Shown here in pieces: positions 1 through 11,241 of a DNA stretch of 64,000 bases (positions within the stretch are counted from its first letter, which is position 1; each line of letters opens with the position of its first letter). The stretch spans positions 709,295 through 773,294 of the forward strand of contig NW_009799103.1 in assembly GCF_000213175.1 (NCBI RefSeq), given 5' to 3'. The notes under the pieces were generated by a model, which saw nothing but the letters and a program-made list of their open reading frames with translations, was not told where the DNA came from and did not search any database. The stretch comes from Neurospora tetrasperma FGSC 2508. Taxonomy: Eukaryota > Ascomycota > Sordariomycetes > Sordariales > Sordariaceae. Both the position numbers and the translations under genes were made by a program.

Positions 1-3000
1 TTACTTAGGCTAAACGTAGGCCTTATTATAATACTATAATTTATTATTCTAAAAAACGATTCCGTCTTCTTAATTATCCTCCCGTCTCTATTATTCCTTA
101 GGGGTAATAATAATAATATAAAATTTAAAGTCCTATATTTTAACCCTATAAATAATATAATATTCTATCTATTTTTATAAAGGGTATATAAATAATTTAT
201 TTAATTATTCTTAAAATAAAAGTATAAAGGCTTCCGTAATATCTTTTATATAGTTTACCCGACGGTTTAAAGCGTTAATTCAGGTATTCTCTAAACCTTT
301 TTTATAATTAATTCTAAGATTGAATTCTAATAAAAATTCGGCCTATTATATCTAACGGCTATTAAATACTTTAATAATCGTAAAGTACCGAAGGTTATTA
401 TAATTAGTATAGATTTATATTTTATATGTAGTATTATTAGAATATAGCTTCTATTTTCAAAATACTTCGATAATAGTTAAGAATTCTTTATTATAAATAG
501 GATAATTACGACGGGGTCCTTCCAATTTCTTAAAGAAGAAAATTATAGGATATAATTTCCTATATTCGTTATATTATTCTAATTATTCTTTAGTAATATA
601 ATTTAATATATCGGTCTTAATTTTAAAGGGTTTATTTAGGTTAGGAAGTTTTAGTATAGGGTCTATAGTAATAGCGTTGTAAATAGCCTTAAAGGCTTCT
701 TTTTCTTCCTTTCCCTATATAAAAGTGGCCTCTTTCTTAATAAATTTATATAATAGCCTAACAATCTTCTTGTAGTCCTATATAATTATTTAATAGAAAT
801 TAATAAATTTTAAAAATCTATAGACTTTAATTATATTTTTAAATATAGATTAATTCCGTACGGCTTCTATTTTATTTGATTTTATCCTAACCTCGTTCTT
901 TAAAATTAAATACCTAAGAAATATAGTCTCTCTTATATAGAATTCGCTCTTCTCTATATTAATAGAGAATTTATATTCGTATAGTATATTTAATACTTTC
1001 TTTACATATTCCTTATATTCTACGAAAGTTTTAAAATAAATAAAAATATTATTTAAATAATAAATAGCGAATTTATTGAAGTACGGGCGAATTATATAAT
1101 TAATAATAGATTAAAATATTGTAAATATATTAATTAACCCGAAGGGTATATGAAATATTATTTTCTATTTATTTCCTTTTTTAATTCGGATATAGGTATA
1201 AATAATAAATAAATTAAAGTACGTAAAATATCGTACTCCTCCTAATTAATTTCGGATATATAAAATTAATAATAAGGGATAATTATTTCTTATAATCTTT
1301 TAATTTAATTACTTATAATCTATATAAAGGTATAATTTTCCGTCCTTTTTTAGTATAAAAAGGATAGGGTACTCTACTAATAATATAAATTCCTAAATAT
1401 ATCCTTATTTTAAATTTTTATTTAAATATTCCTTTAATTCTATATTTTACTTTTTATTAATATAATATACTTTAAAGAATTTAAATTTAATTCCTTCCTT
1501 AAATTTAATTTTATAGTCCTATAATTCTTATAATAATAATTTTTCAAAGTACTTACTAACAAAAGCCGGGTATCCTTAATATTTAATTAGGATTATTATT
1601 TTTAGTTTTTCTACTTATTAATTTTAGTAATAGTTAAATTTATATTAAATATTAATTATTAATACTTTTACTAATATTATTAACCCTTCTTCTATAATTT
1701 TATTACTTTTATTGATAATATAGATTATAATTTTTTATACTATTTATAATAGGACTATAGGAATATTACTTCCCTAGTTTACTTTCTGCTATACTCCGGG
1801 TTTCCAATTAATAATTAGGTATATTTTAAAATATAAACGGCCACCTTCCTTCTAATTAATATTTAAATTGTATATTATATATTATAAATACCTTAGGATT
1901 ATATTTTTAAATAGCCTTATTTTAACGACGTCGAAATTAACTTCGACCGTTTTACCTTCTACTATAATAGGGAGTAATAAAATTTCCTATTTTACAATTT
2001 ATATTTCGAAAGGTCCTTTTATTATAAAGGGAGCCTTTTTTTTCTTTCAAAGAATCCTTAATTAAGTAACGAATTTAAATAAAATAAAATTCAATTAAAT
2101 TCCGGAATCTATTAATATAAAAGTTTAGTAATTCTTCTAATAGGCTATAATTTTAAATTGCTAATCCTCTTTCCCTTTTTCTATAATTACGACCTTTATA
2201 AGTACTATAGGGTCTTAAATTTTATTTTTCCAGCAGCTATATCGTTGGATAATCCTTTTTATTTAAGGATTTAATTTTCGTCGGGCTTCCCTAAAGGCCC
2301 TAAACCGTTTCCTAATTCCTAATAATAATTATTGAAAGCGTCCTCTTCCTTAAATTCGGGTTCGTCTAGCGAATAATATTTCTATAACTATACTAAGTAG
2401 GTGGTTTTTTTATTTTTAATACTTTTAATTATATTAATTTATTGGATATAATATATAATTTCTACTTTGTATACTTATACTTTTTATTTTATATAAATAG
2501 GATAATTAGACATTAAATACTATTACTATTAGGGGTTAGCCTCTCCCTATCTTAGATAAATATAAATATTATAGGGGTATATGATAAATCTTTTAAATAT
2601 TAATTATTCGTCTATTTGTATAAAGGGACGTAGGCTAAATATAAATTATTTATTTATAATAAAGGTAGTCTATAAGTCTCTTCAGTTAAAAATACGTATA
2701 ACAAGTTTAAATTATCCCTATTAATCTAATTTCCTAATGGGCTAAAAATAATTATCCTACTTCTTTCTATAATATTTGGAATAATTATAAATAACGTACT
2801 AAAACTATACTATTTAATAATAGGCGACATAAAAGGGGTATATTTATATAATATCTCTTATAACTAATTAATATACTTTAAAAAGCTCTAAAATTTACTC
2901 CCAAATAGCTTACAATTTCCCTTTAATAATAATTACTCGTTTCTTCTAAAAGGCTTCCTATTTTTCGTTCTTTCCGTTCTTATTTAAATAGAATTACTAT

Positions 3001-4650
3001 AGTTCTATCTAATATTTTTTAACGGCCTAATCAGGGTAGTTACATTAATATAAATTAATGAATTTATAATTATTAAATCCTTTGGGTATAAACGCTAGGG
3101 GTAAAATTAATAGTAGAATAATATTTATTATATATATAATTATAAAGAGAATTCGGTCGGTATTGGGGAAGTTATTAATTTCTTCCTATATTAGGGTTCG
3201 GTACGTCCGTACTTAAAGTATATTATTATCCTATACCTCCTTTTTAAAATCCTTTTTATTAAATCCTTCCTATTTATATTTATTATTAACCTCCTACTAA
3301 GCTTCCTAATTGAAATTTATAGTTCTATTTATAGCGTTTTCTAAATTATTTTAACTATATTCGGTATTAGCAATTTTAATTACCCTAACTCCTTCTACTA
3401 GAATAATTTCCATTTTCCTTTAATTTAATTATTTAAACGTATAGTAATCTTTCTTTATATACCTAATTTTATTATAATTAAAGTATTTAACCTTCAAAAG
3501 GTCTTATTTATTTTAATTAATTTAAACTATATCGATTTCTATAAGTCCTAAGTAAATAGTTCTTGAAAAATAAATTCCCCAAATTCTTTTTTTTTAATAT
3601 TAGTATAGTAAATTTTAGAAGGAATAAAGGGAATTACTCTTCCTTTCCTTTCCTACTCCCGTTAGAATAGCCGATTATTAATACGAATAGTTATATTAAT
3701 ATATATATTAATAGTTTTAGGACGGTCTTCCTTATAGAGCTTATTTTTAATTCTTTCCTTAAGGCTAGTATAAAACAATTATATTAGCCCGTCGTCGTTA
3801 ATATTATTATAAAAAGTATCCTATTTAAAGAATGTAATATAGGTTAAGGTAAATTTAGTCTATTGAAATTAAATTAAACGTTTTTAAATTTAATAAGTTT
3901 TATCTTTTTCTCTAAAAATTTAAATAAAGGCCTTAATAAATTTATTATAATTACCTAAAATCTTTTTATTAAAGTCTGAAATATAATCCTTATTTTTGTA
4001 GAAATTTTTAAGGATAGGTTCGTACTAAGTAAAGGCCCTATCTACTAACTTAATCCCTATATAAACTACCTTATTAAATTCAAAGTTAAATTAATTTCTA
4101 TAAAAGTAAAAATAGGTTTATATTTAAATTAAAAATCCTATAAAAGTAAACTACTATCTATTATACTCCTTAAATACAGCTAATTTAAATTTGAGGCGGT
4201 TAATAAACGGAATATCCTCTCCTATTTTCGCTTCAGGAATACTAGATCCTACTTCGAATTAAGCCTTAAATTAGCGGATATAATTCTATATAACTTTAAA
4301 CTATTAGTATATAATAGCGAGGTTCGTAGGGTTACCCTAGTAAATAGGGTCGTTATTATTTCTAATAGTAGATATAGTAAAGTAAAGAAGTACTTTTAAT
4401 TACTATCTAAAATAGGCCAAAGGGAATAATTAACGTATAACGAATGGTAATTTAATTTATTTAAATAAAATAATTAAAAGTAAGAATTATTAAAGTTATT
4501 CGGTAAAGCCAAAGGGTTTATAATAAATATATTCGTAATACTAATTTTAATAATAATAATTAAATTATATTAATTATTATTAAACTATTTAATAATCTAA
4601 ATTCTCCAATCGTCCCTATATACTCCCGTATTTATTCCTAACTCCTTAAT
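1..4650 (-). mobile_element. Ty3/gypsy LTR retrotransposon relic (RIP-degraded, truncated by window edge)
   Basis: The minus strand still shows the order expected for a Ty3/gypsy element: a gag-type CCHC zinc-knuckle region near 3,430-3,500, a reverse transcriptase core with its YLDDIL-like catalytic region near 1,030-1,080, the adjoining thumb region near 850-1,020, and probable RNase H sequence towards position 200-700. Integrase would lie beyond the left edge. Repeated CTTACTAA-type motifs near 4,670-4,770 may belong to a terminal repeat, but no LTR pair can be shown. The element is thoroughly broken, with very many disabling changes spread over its whole length. CpA/TpG is nearly absent and TpA very frequent, as RIP leaves it. 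RIP can do this in a few sexual generations, so age cannot be read from the decay. The family call rests on residual similarity only. Confidence 0.75.
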
Positions 4651-6900
4651 TCTTAAATATCTATTATAATAATAGCTTACTAATAGTATTAACTCACTAT
4701 AAGCCTTAGTTTACTAATAAATATCGGCTTACTATAAACCCTAATTTATTAGTAAGTTAGTATATTTAGTAAGCCCGTGTATATTTACGCGCCCTTCCTA
4801 ATCAATTTAGTTTCTAAGGGTTATACTATTATCCTTAGGCGGGGCTATCGGGTCCCGGCGACTTAGGCGGCCCCTACGTCGCTTAAGTTCGTAATAAAGG
4901 GGTATACCTTTAATTGTATATAATAATAAGTTAATTAATACGAGGATATATAGCGGTACGCCCTTATATTAACTGACTAATAGAAGGAGAAAATCGACCT
5001 CTACGCCGCCGAGGTTATCCTTCTCGATAGTAGGGGATTTACCCTCTTTAAAAGCAATCCTATAAGGGTATTTCTCTACTCCCTTATCCCCCTCTATACC
5101 CCGCCGACTATAGTAGCGATACGCAATAAATAATTACTTAAAGTTTATAATTCTATAAAATAGTAATTGAAGTCTACTTTTATCGAACCTATTTAGCATA
5201 TTAATATCTTCTTTAATAAATTTAATAATTATATTAGTCGTCGTATTATTAATATTTCTTTCACTATACCTAACGGTCTATCGTTCTTCTAGACTAATAA
5301 AGATACTAGTATTATTAAATATACCTCTACTAACCTTACTACTATTATTAGTAAGGTTATTATTAATATAGTAGGGGGTTAAATAGGTAAGATAAATACG
5401 TTCACTACTAATATTTGTAATATAATATAGTACGCTACTTAAGATTTAATTATTAATAACTGCTTTAAATTTGCCTTTGCAATTCTCTACGACTCTTACT
5501 CCCTCTAACTATTTATAAAAGATATACTCAATATCCCTACTTTTGAAAATATTATTTAGAAAGTTAATTAAATTAACTACTTCCGGGTATTAAAATTATA
5601 ACTATCCTGTTTACAACCCGTAATATTATTTTATTATAATTAAATTATTTCCTTATTAATTAAATAAGTTTATCACTATTTCGTTATTGTTTATTTAGTA
5701 TAATAGATTAATTAAATTAATATAATTATTCAATAGGGATTATAATATAGATCTATTATTTCAATTAAGAAATTAAAGTTCGCTTTATAAATATTTACTA
5801 TGTAAGCCCGGTTCTACAATTAGTATTATAATACGCCGGGCGTATAAGACGAAAGTACTATACTTATACATTATAATTAAATACTTAATATTATTAAAAG
5901 TATATAATTTTAGAATAATATCGAGAAGTTTGAGCGTTTCCTCTTACTACTTTATAAAGTTCAATTCGCTTTTAGGGTAGATTAAATATACATTAGCTAC
6001 GTTATTAAGAGGTAAATTAAAATATAGGGGGTATAGTAATAGTATTAATATTCTATACCTTTTATTAAATAGTAGGAATTCGAGCGATTCTACGTAGTTA
6101 GAAGGACTAAATAATTAAATCCTCTAAATTAGTTAGGGTTTCTTTTACTACCTTTTACTATAGTAGAGGTAATTAAAGCTATTCGCCCACTTATTTTAAG
6201 TATTTAGGTAATGGCTATTACTTTCCTTTAATAGTATAGTTATTGCTTTAACGTACTAATTGTATAAATTATTAAAGACTTCTTTAACTTTAGAATCTAT
6301 AAGGGGATGTACGCACTGTATGTTTAAGTTTGGGGGTTTAATTTTGAACTTAAGTAATTTTAAGTATATATAATAGATTATTAATTTGTTATAATACTAT
6401 TTATAGTAAGAGTATTTAATATAGTAGCGAATAGTATCCCTTATAAACGAACCTTTTTAGTAATAAATTTTCTAGAGTTACCTATATGTAATTAATTGTT
6501 AGGGGAGCGGATAAATTAAGCTACCTTTATCTTTATGAACGGGAAGTATTTATACTATTTGGATAGTTCTTTTTCTATACTAATTTACGAGGAGAGAGAG
6601 GTATATTTAATAGAAATTAAGGAATATTTATTTAATAATATACTAAACAATAATACAATAGAATAGAAGGATTAAATAAGTAAATGAATTATTATATTAG
6701 GAAGTAAGTAAATAAACGCTATGAAAAGACTAGTTGATATTTATCTATGTAATTATATTTTTCTATGGATTTCAACAATTCTAATAAAAAATCTTAACTA
6801 ATTTTTACTACCCTACTCGTTTTAGTAGGCAAAAAAATAGTAAAAAATATCATATAACCTATAAATGTAGTAAGACTTTTTATTTTTACACTACTTTTAC
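4651..6900. mobile_element. Second RIP-degraded AT-rich repeat, family not recognised
   Basis: This block has the same TpA-rich, CpA-poor composition as the Ty3/gypsy relic beside it. A few GC-richer islands survive (about 4,840-4,890 and 4,990-5,120). Faint coding-like character is visible on the plus strand from about 4,980 to 6,600, opposite in orientation to the neighbouring relic, which suggests a separate element. I do not recognise the family. The element is heavily broken, and its ends and any terminal repeats cannot be defined from this window. Confidence 0.55.
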
Positions 6901-7162
6901 TAAAATTACTTTACTTAACCGCTTACAAGTATTACCGATCGACCCCTAATTGTAGCAACCAGTTCCTATAACATAGCGTATTAGCTCCAGCATAAAAGCC
7001 ACCCTAATTTCTTGCAACTTATTATCGTAAGGTTAATACCTAGACGTCCGTGTCGGTATGTATCACTGCAACGTAGGATTTAAAAGAAAAATTAAAAAGA
7101 TAAAAAGAAGACCAAACTAGCAAAACAAGTGTGGCGAGCATTAATGACGAGGAAAAACTCGC

Positions 7163-7168
7163 AAAAAA
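7163..7168 (-). terminator. Pol III terminator of tRNA-Trp
   Basis: A run of six A on the plus strand gives TTTTTT on the transcribed strand, seven bases past the end of the tRNA. Confidence 0.8.
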
Positions 7169-7175
7169 TAGAAGT

Positions 7176-7247
7176 TGACCCCAACCCGATTTGAACGGAT
7201 AACCTTTCGATCTGGAGTCGAACGCGCTACCGTTGCGCCATAGGGCC
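7176..7247 (-). tRNA. tRNA-Trp (anticodon CCA), no intron
   Basis: The 72-nt cloverleaf folds completely. The acceptor stem GGCCCTA/TGGGGTC has G-U pairs at 2:71 and 6:67. The D arm is GCGC/GCGC, and the anticodon stem TTCGA/TCGAA carries the loop CTCCAGA, giving anticodon CCA. The T arm is ATCCG/CGGGT with loop TTCAAAT, and the discriminator is A. It is the first gene after the AT-rich relic block. Confidence 0.95.
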
Positions 7248-7945
7248 TTGTTGAGAATAACCTCTGGATCTGCCACCTAAGTATACAGTAGCCACTGACA
7301 CACAGGATGAAGCATGGGTTCACCCATCCATTTCTTATTACACCCATCCATGGATCCCATGAGACACTCGATGAGAACACACGAAACAGCAAGTTATTTT
7401 ACAACTAACTATGTACAGTACCACCTAACTCTCTCAAGCAAATTGTTACCGGCTTTTCCGAACTTCTCTACAGCTTATTTAGCTTGCAAGGGAACCCCTG
7501 AAAAGGTTGTTTTGAGCAGCTCCTTGGGTGGGTTTTGCTCTCTTTGTCCCTCCACTATCTCGAGTCTCGACCGTTGTTCGCTTCCTATACTCACGACACC
7601 ACATGCTTACATCCTATTCAATCCATTTGTGACACGACTTGAGTCATACTTGCACCGCAAATTCTGCTCAAACGTTCGTCAAATCTTGGTGTGAGCTTTC
7701 TCCCCTTCGGTTAAAGTACGTGGTGCAAATTCCCCCGCGTATGGCTCCAAATGCCAGGATCTCTTACACACTCAATTGTCTTCCTTCTCAATAAAAGCCT
7801 TCAACTTTGGAGCAATCTTGAAGATGTCAGGCCACGCTTTCAGGCCGGCTGCAGTCAACTCCCACTCCCTCTCTGACTCGCTCTCCATCATCTTTTGACG
7901 GGCCGCTGCTTTCAAAACGGACGCGGACTCAGTCTGTTTGAGTAA
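7248..7945. other. Intergenic spacer
   Basis: I see no convincing gene here. It contains the 5' flank of tRNA-Trp and the 3' flank of the zinc-knuckle gene. The plus-strand open frame at 7,314-7,694 has no recognisable features. Confidence 0.6.
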
Positions 7946-8716
7946 CTAGATGTTCTTCTGGACTTCAGCCTCCGAGTTAGTCTTGGGGTCCTCGGGCCAC
8001 CACGTCCTTTTTGAGTCATCTCCTTGAGAATAGCTGTAGCGCTTCCACAATTTGTTTGTGTGTTGACTGATTGCGAACGCTCTTGTCCAAGGATAGAGCT
8101 TGTCGCCCTTCTCCGACGAATGCTTGGCCAACACTTCTTTGTACTCTGTAGAGCTTAGCAAGTCGACCCAGCAGACACTCGACTCGATGGGAGGACGCCC
8201 GCCACGGTAGATGATCAGATATCTGCTCAAGACGAATCTTTGGTCTGACGCACTGCGCTTTGCGAGGACTGAACAGTTATCGAGCCCGTGGGAAGCATCG
8301 TTGCACAGCACGCAGACTTTGATCGTCCCGCTAACCGGATCCCATGGGCCGATACAACGGGATGCCATATGGTCATTTCCTCCGCAGTTGACACATGCAG
8401 CACCACCAGGCGACTTAACATGCGGAGCTTGTTCCAGAGAAAAGGCCAAGTGTATCCCACTTGGTTTTGGATTAACAAACTCTTTTAGTTTCTGGCTCTG
8501 TGCACCTCCGTTAGGCTTGTCTGTGGGTTCGGTGTTGACGATCTTGGCCACTTTCTTCGGCCGACTAATGGAATCCTCTTTTTGGTGGTCGGCAGAGCCC
8601 TGGGTGTTCTGTTGTCCCTGGTGGAACGCGGACAGGTCTCGCTTGAGGTTCATCGTCGTAGAAGCAACTTTGGTTAGATTTTTGTGTGCGAGCTGAATGT
8701 GTTGCGAAGATGCCAT
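7946..8716 (-). CDS. CCHC zinc-knuckle protein, function unknown
   Basis: Single-exon protein of 256 residues from the ATG at 8,716; the frame stays open 22 codons further upstream to 8,782. Two canonical zinc knuckles (C-x2-C-x4-H-x4-C) lie at about residues 108-121 (CVNCGGNDHMASRC) and 135-148 (CVLCNDASHGLDNC). The N-terminal third is basic and polar and probably disordered. The C-terminal 100 residues are Trp/Tyr-rich and look folded. Zinc knuckles bind single-stranded nucleic acid and occur in RNA-processing proteins and in retroelement Gag proteins. The gene lies about 1 kb from RIP-degraded elements but itself has normal composition and an open frame, so it is not part of them. A host gene family is the simplest reading; descent from a Gag-like ORF is possible but unproven. 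Confidence 0.7.
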   Translation of the reverse strand: MASSQHIQLAHKNLTKVASTTMNLKRDLSAFHQGQQNTQGSADHQKEDSISRPKKVAKIVNTEPTDKPNGGAQSQKLKEFVNPKPSGIHLAFSLEQAPHVKSPGGAACVNCGGNDHMASRCIGPWDPVSGTIKVCVLCNDASHGLDNCSVLAKRSASDQRFVLSRYLIIYRGGRPPIESSVCWVDLLSSTEYKEVLAKHSSEKGDKLYPWTRAFAISQHTNKLWKRYSYSQGDDSKRTWWPEDPKTNSEAEVQKNI

Positions 8717-9440
8717 TGTCAGTGGGCCTGTTGAAGCCACAATATTCCAGGGAAATGCCTCGAGATGGTCAAATGAGTGCACACCTACATCACGCCTGGG
8801 TTTTCAGCTCCCTGGACGGCGACGGTGCTTTGCTAAGAAGCGCACTCGTGGGGTATAGACTTTTGAGAGAAAGCGAACAGAAGCGCCTGGTTCCAACGCG
8901 CGATGATGAGGCGCGAAAGCGAGAGGCTTTATCGTCGGTGCTGACTTAATGGTGACTGAACCACGGTTGAATGGTGGGTGGTCGATAATGTTCGTTTCAT
9001 TCACCTGGAAGTGGAAATCTAGTCAAGCTCAAGTCAGGTAAGTAGGTCTCCTTATTGAGTTGCACCTGGTTGGCAAGTGGCGGCAATCAAGAGATATCTC
9101 CTTCTCCGTTTGAGGTCGCCACTCGTGACGCGCCATACCTAACTGTGCTCAGACGCGATTAGGAAACCGTACCTGCTCTTAATGACGCGGCGGGCTCAGG
9201 CGTGCCGCGCAGTTCAGTGGCTCAAATTTCTTCCACACCGTCACACCTTCCTTCGTTGCTGAATTTTCCTCAAGGGGTCATCGATCGAACCAAGCCTTTC
9301 TTTGTTTCGATTCCACTTCCAGCACTTATTTTCCGTTCTTCAACCAAAAGCAATTCTGATTTTTGTGGTCAGCTTCACCCATAAACCTCGCAAGAATCAA
9401 CAACAAACTTCTACTGTCGGTCGTTAATTTGCTCAGAACA
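8717..9440. other. Divergent promoter region
   Basis: This separates the minus-strand zinc-knuckle gene from the plus-strand gene at 9,441. A minus-strand open frame of 66 codons (8,804-9,004) could be an upstream exon of the zinc-knuckle gene, but I found no frame-preserving splice pair linking them. Confidence 0.5.
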
Positions 9441-11241
9441 ATGTCGGCTCCAGATGCCTCCAACAAGGCATTACCAGCCCCATCTTTGGCTCCTATTGCC
9501 TGTCCTGATCAGGAACGACGCAGTCAGATTGTCCTCAAACTCGTGGCAGAGAACGCCAGACTGAATCCGGATGGCGTTGGAGCTCTCTTCGACCTTGCTA
9601 AGAAAGAGGTACTCCGACAACTGGTGGCTTCCAACAAGGCGCCGCCCGCTATCTCAGAATCATACTGCTCCTGGCTGGCCGAGAAGATGATCTGGACGCG
9701 CTTCGGTACGTGAACATTCCAGAGCCGAGTCTCTTATCTCCTGTCTCGTTTCTGCGTTCTAATGCTCGGATGCTGATGCGTACGCGACGACAGTTCCTCA
9801 CGAGACATTTTCCTTCGTGGAACCACAGCTTTCTCCCGGTCTCTTCCTGCAGCCATCGGCGGAATATGCCGCCGCCCTCATGCGCAACCTTAGAAAGCGA
9901 AGAGAACTGGTGCTCCAAGCTGCTCCAGTAAACCCGACCGAGCCAAATTCGAAATGGCGGTTCAAGAAGATCGGAACTCCAATCCAGCGGAAAGAGATCA
10001 TGAATTTTCTCTTGCACCAGGACTCGCGGCCTGCTGTTACCAAGACAAGACATCTGACGATCAGGAGTCCCTTTAGCCTCACACTTCACAACAGTCTGTG
10101 GAACAACAATCCCGGTCAGCTCAAAAGAATTCTGCACGAATCACAGAAACTTCCGGCTGTATTGAGCCCCTGGGGCCGTGATTCACCCTTGCAACTGGAG
10201 GTTACTAGCTCGGCCTTAGCTCGTGGCTTTTTGGAAGTTGTCATACTGCTTGCTCAAAAACCACAAGAGAGAATAGGCAGCACTTTATTTGAGCATTACG
10301 TCGCAGGATACATGTTACTGCTCAAATGGTATCTCCACATTTGCTGCCAAACTCAGGATAAGGACTCGGTTGGCGTCAACCTATTTGGTGCCGTTACATA
10401 TCAGCGTGAGAAGACGTTGGGTCACCCGTTCGATGAAGCCTACCGTTGGGTGGACAATCCCATTGACCTCAAAGTCATGCATGAGCAATTTGCCCTCGCA
10501 GACGCCTCGCTATGGCTGGACTGGCAGAGAGTAGCCGAGACCGCATACTCGACGTCTGAGATTACAAAGGCAAAGACATTTGAGGAAGCGAAAGCAGTCA
10601 TATACAAAACTGCGGACAACGACTCCATGTCAGGGATCAAGAGAGAGCACGCCCTGCTATTACTTCACGAGATCTGGCAGCGCAGGGGTTCGTTCCTCGA
10701 TCGGTTCGAAATAGAGAAAGAGTACGATCGACTCGTGACAGACTACCTCCTTCCGGACGTCGTCTCCACACTCGACAACTTCTTTGAAATCAACGAAATG
10801 CCAGAGAAGATGTGTGAGTGGGCAGCAGCAAATCCGTTCGAGATCAAACGGAAGGACACTGACCAATTATGCGAGCTTATGTGGAGGGCATGGCGGCAGC
10901 TTACGGCGGGCTTTGAGGAGAAACAAAAGAGGATTCTCTTTGTGTATCAAGTTCAGCATATTCGAAAAATGTACCGAGAATATCTCGCTGAGCTCAAGCT
11001 CTATAGCAAGGGGATGAAAGAGTTGAGAGAATTTGTGTGCAAGAACGAAGCGCACTTCCTTCTGTCGGAAGAAATTCGTTGGCAATTGGCTCTTGACGAG
11101 TATGAGAAGCAGTTTCAGGCTCCGGCACTTGATGTGTGCCAAAAGGAGGGTGAGAAGGAGATCGAGGCTTCCCAGAATGGCAAGAAGGAGAAAGATGCCG
11201 AGCAGGCGCATAGTGAAAATGGGGCCGCGCCCCCTGAATAA
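9441..11241 (+). CDS. Conserved-looking protein of unknown function, two exons
   Basis: Exons 9,441-9,705 and 9,794-11,241 encode 570 residues. The 88-nt intron has donor GTACGT, a CTGAT-type branch and acceptor CAG, and it restores the frame across the join. The start ATG follows ACA (ACAATGTC) and opens with MSAPDASNK. The protein is largely helical in character, rich in Trp, Leu and charged residues, with no signal peptide or clear membrane span. The last 60 residues are Lys/Glu-rich and low in complexity. I recognise no catalytic motif or known family. Codon use is normal, so it is probably expressed, but its role cannot be inferred from the sequence or from its neighbours. Confidence 0.75.

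Noticed and set aside
8804-9004. 66-codon minus-strand open frame upstream of the zinc-knuckle gene
   Set aside because: It reads somewhat like protein, but no splice pair joins it in frame to the downstream exon.
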